Below, in pieces: positions 55,771-64,000 of a stretch of DNA of 64,000 nucleotides. The notes under the pieces were generated by a model that worked only from the letters and a program-made list of their open reading frames with translations, was not told where the DNA came from and did not search any database. The DNA lies in NCBI RefSeq assembly GCF_001968835.1, contig NZ_MRDE01000064.1, positions 1-64,000 of the forward strand. The letters are read 5' to 3'. A program made the position numbers and the translations under genes. Position 1 is the first letter of the stretch. Every line of letters begins with the position of its first letter. Source of the DNA: Tersicoccus phoenicis. Its GTDB lineage: Bacteria > Actinomycetota > Actinomycetes > Actinomycetales > Micrococcaceae.

Positions 55771-56693
55771 CGCGATGCCCGCAGCGCCGACTCGACGGCG
55801 GAGACGTTCGCGGACATCCAGTCGGCGTAGCGGGTGCCCACCGGCAGAGTCTCGGCGAAATCGACCACCGGCACCCCGGCGTCGGCCGCGGCGGACGCCA
55901 GGGACCGCGTCTGGGCGGTCTCCGTCTGCGGGTTGTACGCGAGGAAGGCGACCCGCCGCTGCGCCAGCAGGTCGCGCACGCTCTTCAGGTCGGCCGGGGA
56001 GACGCTCCCCCCGGCCTCGACGGCGTGGGCGAACGACGGCGGCGTCACGTCGCGCAGTCCGGCATCGGCGAGCAGGTAGAGCGGCACCGGTTCGGTGACG
56101 ACGACGTCACGGCCCGTACCGTCCGCCGGGGCGGTGTTCTTCAGCGTCGCGAGACGGCGCTCGAGGGCCGAGAGCTTGCCCGTCAGGGCGGACGCGTTCG
56201 CGGCGAACGCCTGCGCGTCGGCCGGGCGCCGGGCGGCAAGCTCGTCCTTGATGACCGGGACCAGCGCGACCATCGCGGCCAGGCTGTACCAGACGTGTTC
56301 GTTCGCCGGGCGCCCGGATACGGCTACGGCGTCGATCACCGCCCCACCGACGCGGTCCGCCTGGATCAGGGCCGACATGAACGGGTCGTATCCGCCGCCG
56401 TTGACGATCACGAGGTCCGCCTTCGAGACGTTCAGCCGGTCCCGCACCGTCGCCTCGTACGCGTGCGGGTCCTGATCCGGCCGGCTGATCAAAGGGGTGG
56501 CATCCACGGCGTCCCCGCCGACGGCCGCGGCGATGTCCACGTACACGTTGGTGGAGGCCACGACGCGGAGGCGCCCGTCCGCGGCGGCGTTGCGACCCGT
56601 TGCGCGGCTACCACCGTCCTCGCTGCACGCGGCCAGCGGGAGCACCAGCACGGTGGCGAGGAGGGCGGCGATCGAACGGAAGGCACGGGGCAC
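55767..56693 (-). CDS. znuA: Zinc-binding lipoprotein ZnuA-like, 308 aa
   Basis: The signal peptide ends in the lipobox LAAC (Cys about 23), so the protein is membrane-tethered outside the cell. Cluster A-I solute-binding motifs include VASTNVYVDIAAAVGG, the metal ligands His in DQDPHAYE and NEHVWYSL, and Glu in VTEPVPLYLL, a Glu instead of the third His of classical ZnuA. It lacks the His-rich loop. Two Zur-box-like sequences lie upstream. It is the first gene of znuACB. Confidence 0.92.
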   Translation of the reverse strand: MPRAFRSIAALLATVLVLPLAACSEDGGSRATGRNAAADGRLRVVASTNVYVDIAAAVGGDAVDATPLISRPDQDPHAYEATVRDRLNVSKADLVIVNGGGYDPFMSALIQADRVGGAVIDAVAVSGRPANEHVWYSLAAMVALVPVIKDELAARRPADAQAFAANASALTGKLSALERRLATLKNTAPADGTGRDVVVTEPVPLYLLADAGLRDVTPPSFAHAVEAGGSVSPADLKSVRDLLAQRRVAFLAYNPQTETAQTRSLASAAADAGVPVVDFAETLPVGTRYADWMSANVSAVESALRASR

Positions 56694-56722
56694 GGAAGAC
56701 CTCGGTGGACGACGTGAGCAGA

Positions 56723-56737
56723 TGACAACGATTCGCA
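56723..56737 (-). promoter_or_regulatory. zur: Zur-box candidate 1
   Basis: TGACAACGATTCGCA resembles the actinobacterial Zur operator (TGAAAATGATTTTCA type) with AACGATT as core. It lies about 30 bases before the znuA GTG, downstream of a TACGAT -10 candidate (about 56753-56758, minus strand). Confidence 0.55.
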
Positions 56738-56766
56738 GGAAGCGACACCGTCATCGTAACCCCTGT

Positions 56767-56781
56767 CGCGAACGATTCGCA
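56767..56781 (-). promoter_or_regulatory. zur: Zur-box candidate 2
   Basis: CGCGAACGATTCGCA shares the 11-base AACGATTCGCA with box 1 and sits in the -35 region of the same promoter, so zinc-bound Zur on both would block polymerase. Confidence 0.5.
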
Positions 56782-56807
56782 TCTGCGCGTCGGCGGGTAC
56801 CGAAAGG

Positions 56808-57863
56808 TCATCCCAGCCGGCGGGAGTCCTGGCTCTGGCTCGCGTCCCGGATCTCGCCGACGAGCTGCTCGATGATGTCCTCGAGGAACAGGACACCGAG
56901 CGTCCGTCCGCTGCCGTCGATCACGCGCGCCAGGTGCGAGCCGGTGCGCTGCATCAGCGCCAGCGCGTCCTCCACCTCCTCGTCCGGGGCGAGGTTGACC
57001 AGGGTCCGCACCCGCGACTCGGGGATCGGCCGCTGGTGAGCGGCCGGGTCGATGCCGAGCACGTCCTTCAGATGCAGATAGCCGGTCAGGTTGCCCGTAT
57101 CGTCGACGAACACGAACCGGGAGAACCCGGTCCGGCTCACGGTGCGCTCGAACTCCTCCGGCGTCGCCCCGACCCCGATGGTGACGAGGTCGTCGACCGG
57201 GACCATGGTGTCCCGGGCCAGGTGATCGGAGAACTCGAGGGCGCCGGAGATGATCCCGGCGTCGTCGTCGACCAGACCGGTGCGGGTGGACTCCTCCACG
57301 ATGGAGGACAACTCGTCGAGCGTGAACGTGGAGGTGACCTCGTCCTTGGGTTCGACGCGGAGCAGCCGGACGATGTGGTTGGCGGTCCAGTTCAGCGCCT
57401 CGATGACGGGTTTGACCAAGCGGCCGACGAACACCAGCGGTGGGGCCAGCACCAGGGCCGCTCGGTCCGCGACGGAGACGGAGATGTTCTTCGGCACCAT
57501 CTCACCCAGCGTCACGTGCAGGAACGTGACGATCAGCAGCGCGGCGCTGAAACCGATCACGACGGCGACGTCGTACGAGAGGCCCACGGATTCGAGCGGA
57601 CCCGCGATCAGGTGTTCGATCGACGGCTCGGCGACCTGCAGGATCAGCAGGGAAGATACGGTGATGCCCAGCTGGGCGCAGGCGAGCATGAGCGAGACGT
57701 TCTCCATCGCCCACAGCGTGGTTCGCGCTCGCCGGTGCCCGGTCTGGGCCAGTGGTTCGATCTGGCTGCGCCGGGCGGACATGATCGCGAACTCGGCGCC
57801 CACGAAGAAGGCGTTGCTGATCAGCAGGATGACGAGCCAGACGATGCCCCACCAGTAGCTCAT
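56808..57863 (-). CDS. CNNM/CorC-type transporter (DUF21 + CBS), 351 aa
   Basis: A DUF21 membrane domain with three or four helices (NAFFVGAEFAIMSARR, the small-residue-rich MLACAQLGITVSSLLI, and GEMVPKNISV) is followed by a CBS pair (DTMVPVDDLVTI, SRFVFVDDTGNLTGYLHLKDVL). The C-terminal CorC domain is absent. Relatives are Mg2+ exporters. It overlaps the larger paralogue upstream by four bases (ATGA), suggesting a heteromeric pair. Confidence 0.92.
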   Translation of the reverse strand: MSYWWGIVWLVILLISNAFFVGAEFAIMSARRSQIEPLAQTGHRRARTTLWAMENVSLMLACAQLGITVSSLLILQVAEPSIEHLIAGPLESVGLSYDVAVVIGFSAALLIVTFLHVTLGEMVPKNISVSVADRAALVLAPPLVFVGRLVKPVIEALNWTANHIVRLLRVEPKDEVTSTFTLDELSSIVEESTRTGLVDDDAGIISGALEFSDHLARDTMVPVDDLVTIGVGATPEEFERTVSRTGFSRFVFVDDTGNLTGYLHLKDVLGIDPAAHQRPIPESRVRTLVNLAPDEEVEDALALMQRTGSHLARVIDGSGRTLGVLFLEDIIEQLVGEIRDASQSQDSRRLG

Positions 57864-59233
57864 CGGACCTCCCCTCCCCTCTCGACGGCCGTGGCGCCGT
57901 GCGATCCACCGGCGGCAGGGGTGCCTTCTCCCGGGTCCGCGGGCCGGTCGGTGAACCGGATCCGGTCGATCCGGCGGCCGTCCATCCGTTCGACCGTCAA
58001 GGTGCCGGACCCCACGTCCACGGTGTCCCCGGCGACGGGGATGCGACCGAGCTCGGCCATCACGTACCCGCCGACCGTCTCGTACCCGGATTCGTCGGGC
58101 ACCGTCAGGCCGGGGATCTGTTCACTGACCTCGTCCGGGCGCATCAGCCCGGGGAAGTACCAGTCCCCCGCCGCGCTCTGCAGCACGCCGGGCTTGACCC
58201 GGTCGTGCTCGTCGGAGACCTCGCCGACGATCTCCTCGACCAGGTCCTCCAGCGTGACGACGCCGGCGGTGCCCCCGTACTCGTCGAGCACGACGGCGAG
58301 CTGGAGGTTGCCGTCGCGCAGTTCAGCGAGCAGCGCATCCAGGTGCACGGTCTCGGGCACGCGCAGCACGTCGGTCATGATCGCGGCGGCGGGGATGTTG
58401 GCGCGCCGCTCCGCGGGCACCCCGATCGCCTTCTTCACGTGCACCACGCCGCGGATCTCGTCCACCGAGGATCCCAGCACGGGGAACCGGGAGTACCCGG
58501 TGCTGCGGGCGAGTTCGACGACGTCCGCGACCGGTGCCTCGTCGTCGACGGCGGCCATCCGGGGCCGCGGGGTCATCACGTCCGCCGCGGTCTGGCTCGC
58601 GAACCCGAGCGTGCGGGAGACGAAGGTCGCGGTGCCGGCGTCGAGCGTGCCGAGCTGGGCCGAGCGCTGCACCATCGAGGAGAGCTCCTCGGGCGAGCGG
58701 GCACCGGAGAGTTCCTCCTTGGCCTCGAGCCCGACCAGGTGCAGGACCCGGTTGGCGAAGCCGTTGAGCACCACGACGGCGGGCTTGACCACCGCGGTGA
58801 ACATCAACTGGGGCCGGGCGAGCGCGCGGCCGAGCGGTAGGGCACGCGCGATGGCGAGGTTCTTCGGCACCAGTTCACCGAGCAGCATGGAGAACAGGGT
58901 GGCGATGATCATGGACGCGACCAGGGCGATGCCGTACTGCAGCGACGCGGGTACGCCCACGGCGCCCAACGGCCCCTCGAGCAGCACCGCGAGCGACGGC
59001 TCCATCACGTACCCGGTCAGCAGGGTGGTCAGGGTGATGCCGAGCTGGCAGCTGGACAACTGGGTCGACAGGCTCTTCAGACACTGCAGCAGCGCTTCGG
59101 CACCCCGCTCACCGGCGTCGACGGAACGCTGCACCTGGGGCTGGTCGAGCGCCACGAGCGAGAACTCGACGGCGACGAAGAATCCGGTGCCGAGGATGAG
59201 CAGGAAGCCGACGAGAAGGAGCAGCCATTCCAT
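57860..59233 (-). CDS. CNNM/CorC-type transporter (DUF21 + CBS + CorC_HlyC), 457 aa
   Basis: It has the same architecture as its neighbour plus a C-terminal CorC_HlyC domain (GDWYFPGLMRPDEVSEQI, YETVGGYVMAELGRIP). The DUF21 part holds TGFFVAVEFSLVALD and GELVPKNLAIAR; the CBS pair has VMTPRPRMAAVDD and LQLAVVLDEYGGTAGVVTLEDLVEEIVGE. Old annotations call these hemolysins; they are better seen as Mg2+ or Co2+ transporters. Its ATG overlaps by one base the stop of a 55-codon upstream ORF (TGATG). Confidence 0.93.
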   Translation of the reverse strand: MEWLLLLVGFLLILGTGFFVAVEFSLVALDQPQVQRSVDAGERGAEALLQCLKSLSTQLSSCQLGITLTTLLTGYVMEPSLAVLLEGPLGAVGVPASLQYGIALVASMIIATLFSMLLGELVPKNLAIARALPLGRALARPQLMFTAVVKPAVVVLNGFANRVLHLVGLEAKEELSGARSPEELSSMVQRSAQLGTLDAGTATFVSRTLGFASQTAADVMTPRPRMAAVDDEAPVADVVELARSTGYSRFPVLGSSVDEIRGVVHVKKAIGVPAERRANIPAAAIMTDVLRVPETVHLDALLAELRDGNLQLAVVLDEYGGTAGVVTLEDLVEEIVGEVSDEHDRVKPGVLQSAAGDWYFPGLMRPDEVSEQIPGLTVPDESGYETVGGYVMAELGRIPVAGDTVDVGSGTLTVERMDGRRIDRIRFTDRPADPGEGTPAAGGSHGATAVERGGEVR

Positions 59234-59400
59234 CAGGCATCAGCCCGCGTCGGCGCGTAGCAGGGAGCGGATGCGGTGCGGGGCGAGCCGGACCGCGAGG
59301 AGCGACTTCGCCCCGGGGCAGCGTCAGCTGCACCCGGCGATGTCCTCACGATTCTGCGCACACGGCGATGCGCGGCCGGCCCCCGTTGAGGGCGCTTCAT
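59233..59400 (-). CDS. Candidate leader ORF/small basic protein coupled to the CNNM genes, 55 aa
   Basis: The ATG at 59398-59400 lies eight bases after TAGACT, the same hexamer and spacing as hrpA. The product would be MKRPQRGPAAHRRVRR followed by Ser/Pro/Arg/Ala-rich sequence: 12 Arg and 7 Pro in 55 residues, with no cysteine pair or hydrophobic segment. Its stop shares a base with the CNNM ATG (TGATG), so ribosomes ending here could start the transporter. It may be a regulatory leader. I know no homologue, and chance cannot be excluded in DNA of this composition. Confidence 0.4.
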   Translation of the reverse strand: MKRPQRGPAAHRRVRRIVRTSPGAADAAPGRSRSSRSGSPRTASAPCYAPTRADA

Positions 59401-60082
<682 letters not shown>

Positions 60083-60135
60083 CGGACGGGTGGTAGCACA
60101 GCAGAAATGTCGGAGGCGGGTGGTGGACTTGCTGC

Positions 60136-61623
60136 ATGGAAGAGTTCACCACACCACGCGAGGGCAGCGCCGAGCGCGGCTTGGATTGCAGGCCGGCTCC
60201 CGACGCGGATACCGACACCGGCCCGGCCGCCGATCAGGAGTGGATGGACCGGGGCATCGACTGGCCGCGCTACGAGAACGCTCTGGCCCCCGCCCTGGGT
60301 GAGCTGGCCGACTGCGCCCGGGCCGAACGGGCGTTGATGGCGCGTCGAGCCCACGTGATCACCACGGTGATGCACCACGCCGAGGACGCACACCGACGGT
60401 GGGCCACCACCCACCCGGAGTCCTCCGCGAGCCTCCCCTCGCGGCTCGTCCGTGACCTCGCCCATTCCAGTGCCGTCGGCGAGCTCGCCTGCCTGCTGAA
60501 GCTGACCGAGCGCGCCGCCGAGGATCTGATCGCTCAGTCCACGGTGCTCACTTCCGCGCTGCCCCGAGCCCTGGCGGCCCTGGCAGCGGGGCGCATCAGT
60601 TGCCGGTCGGCGGCGGTGATCACCGACGTCGCGGGGGAACTGCCGCCCACGGTGGTCCCCCGGTTCGAGGAGCGGATCGTGGCGTACGCCGAGGGCGACG
60701 TCACCGACGCGCAGGTAGCCGCCCGCGCCCGCCGGCTGCGGGACGACCTGCACCCCGAGTCCCTCGCCACGCGCCGGCGGCGGTGCCACGACGATCGCCG
60801 GGTGTGGATCCGGCCCGCCGGCGATGCGATGGCCTGGCTGGGCGGCTACCTCGCCGCCGAGTCGGCCGCCCTGATCGAGGCCACGCTCACGGCCCTCGCT
60901 CGCGAGGCTCGTGACGCCCCGGACGAGCGCCGGACCATGGAACAGCGCCGCGCGGACGCCCTGGTCGATCTGCTCACCGATCCGGAGTCGCTCTCCCGGC
61001 CCGGCTCGCCCGCCGCAACCGCCACTGGATCCGTCGACCGACCCGTCGCTGGGCCCGCCGGCCGGCCGTCACTGCCGGGAACCGGATGGCTGGCCCGACC
61101 GGTGCTGGCGGTCACCGTTCCAGTCGGCACCATGCTGGGCGGACCGGAGCCGGGCTGGCTCGCGGGATTCGGTCGGATTCCCGCCGACCAGGCCCGGCAG
61201 CTGGCCGCGGCCGCCACCAGCTTCACCCGGATCGTGACCGACCCGGCCGACGGCGGCATCGTCTCGATCGACCCGCGCCAGTACCGCATCCCGGCCGCCC
61301 TGCGCCGTGCGCTGGCCCAGCAGACCGCCAACTGCCGGTTCCCGGGATGCCGCGCCCGGGCCGACACCTGCGACCTCGATCACCGGGTTCCCCACCGGCA
61401 GGGCGGCACCACCGATGCGGAGAATCTGCTGCCCCTGTGTCGAACCCACCACCTACGCAAGCACCGCACCGCCTGGCGGATGCTGCACGGACCGGGCACG
61501 ACCGGAACGGACACCGGCACAGCCGCGACCAGCATCACGTGGGTGTCGCCGGGTGGGCGCCGCTACACCAGTGAGCCCGAGCCGCCGCCGTCCGTCGTGC
61601 TGGCCGACCCGCCGCCCTTCTGA
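60136..61623 (+). CDS. DUF222/HNH endonuclease protein (13E12 repeat family), 495 aa
   Basis: This is a second member of the family, distantly related to that at 40.2-42.1 kb. DUF222 helices (LGELADCARAERALMARRAHVI, LVRDLAHSSAVGELACLLKLTERAAEDL) precede the HNH nuclease (TANCRFPGCRARADTCDLDH, GGTTDAENLLPLCRTHHLRKHR) and the shared end WVSPGGRRYTSEPEPPPS. HNH catalytic His and Asn are in place. Function is unproven; members are often multicopy and linked to mobile DNA. The start has only a weak ribosome binding site. Confidence 0.85.
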   Translation: MEEFTTPREGSAERGLDCRPAPDADTDTGPAADQEWMDRGIDWPRYENALAPALGELADCARAERALMARRAHVITTVMHHAEDAHRRWATTHPESSASLPSRLVRDLAHSSAVGELACLLKLTERAAEDLIAQSTVLTSALPRALAALAAGRISCRSAAVITDVAGELPPTVVPRFEERIVAYAEGDVTDAQVAARARRLRDDLHPESLATRRRRCHDDRRVWIRPAGDAMAWLGGYLAAESAALIEATLTALAREARDAPDERRTMEQRRADALVDLLTDPESLSRPGSPAATATGSVDRPVAGPAGRPSLPGTGWLARPVLAVTVPVGTMLGGPEPGWLAGFGRIPADQARQLAAAATSFTRIVTDPADGGIVSIDPRQYRIPAALRRALAQQTANCRFPGCRARADTCDLDHRVPHRQGGTTDAENLLPLCRTHHLRKHRTAWRMLHGPGTTGTDTGTAATSITWVSPGGRRYTSEPEPPPSVVLADPPPF

Positions 61624-61675
61624 CCGGGCAACCCTCTGACCCGCGCCTCGATGACCAGCAGCGCTGACCGGCGGC

Positions 61676-63400
<1,725 letters not shown>

Positions 63401-63422
63401 TCAGACGGAAGAGGCGAATTCA

Positions 63423-64000
63423 TTGCCACACCAACCACACCAGCGCATCCCCGAGGAGTTCGCGGGTAACGAGTGGCTCGTCGACGAACTGTACGAACAG
63501 TTCACGAAGGACCGGAACGCGGTCGACCAGAAATGGTGGCCGATCTTCGACTCGTTCGACGCCGACGCGACCACCAGCCGCTCGGGGACCGCGGGCAACG
63601 GCGCTGTGCAGGACAGGACCCCCCGGAAGTCCCGCAGCACCGGTGCTGACGTCACCGACGAGGGTCCGGCCACCAACCCGGCCGACCCGGACGCCGACGC
63701 GAAGGGTTCCCGGCCCGCCGGGCCGGGCGGCGGCGCCCTGGGCGTGAAGCCGACCTCGATCGCCGAACCCGGCACGAACAGCCCCCGGATCCGCACCCCG
63801 ATCCCGGCACAGCTACCGGCGAACGACCGGGAGAAGCGCACCGAGGAGGACACCCGGACCGTCCTCAAGGGCGTCGCCAAGGCCGTGGCCGCGAACATGG
63901 ACGCCAGCCTGAGCGTACCCACGGCCACCACCGTCCGGGCCGTGCCGGCGAAGCTGCTGGTGGACAACCGGATCGTGATCAACAACCACCTGCGCCGGGC
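63423..64000 (+). CDS. kgd: Kgd/SucA: multifunctional 2-oxoglutarate metabolism enzyme, N-terminal part (cut by window edge)
   Basis: EFAGNEWLVDELYEQFTKDRNAVDQKWWPIFDSF is the conserved N-terminal helix of actinobacterial Kgd/OdhA (shown here in short form). A disordered linker and the start of the E2-like domain (RIRTPIPAQ, VLKGVAKAVAANMDASLSVPTATTVRAVPAKLLVDNRIVINNHLRR) follow. The full protein should be about 1200-1270 aa. I chose TTG at 63423 because GGAAGAGG lies eight bases upstream; GTG at 63387 is an alternative. Confidence 0.92.
   Translation, partial: MPHQPHQRIPEEFAGNEWLVDELYEQFTKDRNAVDQKWWPIFDSFDADATTSRSGTAGNGAVQDRTPRKSRSTGADVTDEGPATNPADPDADAKGSRPAGPGGGALGVKPTSIAEPGTNSPRIRTPIPAQLPANDREKRTEEDTRTVLKGVAKAVAANMDASLSVPTATTVRAVPAKLLVDNRIVINNHLRR

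Overview
The window is chromosomal DNA of a high-GC Actinomycetota. Third positions are strongly G/C, GTG starts are common and two TTG starts occur. The gene order argS-lysA-hom-thrC-thrB-rho-prfA-prmC-sua5-(sugar-1-P transferase)-atpI-atpBEFHAGDC-DUF2550 is the block known from mycobacteria and relatives. NucS, GuaB1, Kgd (start only) and two DUF222/HNH '13E12-type' genes also fit. I cannot fix the genus; a Nakamurella- or Frankia-like lineage is a guess.

Layout. 1-0.3 kb: right end of an IS3-family element. 0.3-9.2 kb: an ABC exporter pair, a YbbN-like chaperone, an unknown membrane protein, an AI-2E family transporter, a hydrolase and the mismatch endonuclease NucS. 9.3-13.6 kb: a cold-shock protein with a structured leader and a strong terminator, then a two-gene esterase/aminoacyl-lipid synthase operon. 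13.8-22 kb: the F1Fo ATP synthase operon. 22-27.9 kb: a glycan locus (WbpL-type transferase, WbpM/CapD-type dehydratase, two GT2 enzymes, an SDR) lodged inside the conserved block. 27.9-40 kb: translation-termination genes (sua5, prmC, prfA), rho, the threonine genes, lysA and argS. 40-46.9 kb: a DUF222/HNH gene with a duplicated 5' end, an MFS transporter, tRNA-Arg(CCG), a GyrI-like pseudogene and small metabolic genes. 46.9-54 kb: HrpA, a HIT protein, CorA and an MBL hydrolase. 53.6-56.8 kb: a zinc module (Zur, ZnuABC, two Zur-box candidates). 56.8-59.4 kb: two CNNM/CorC-type proteins preceded by a possible leader ORF. 59.5-64 kb: an internally deleted aldo/keto reductase, a second DUF222/HNH gene, GuaB1 and the start of Kgd.

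Operons are tightly coupled by ATGA, GTGA and TGATG overlaps. Many first genes carry a TANNNT hexamer only 6-8 bases before the start codon, which predicts leaderless transcripts. The observations most worth following are this leaderless promoter geometry, the coupled 55-codon ORF before the CNNM genes, the WbpM/WbpL glycan insertion, the two stem-loops before the cold-shock gene, the twice in-frame-deleted reductase, and the 63-bp duplication at the start of a DUF222/HNH gene. I found no clearly new defence or CRISPR system.
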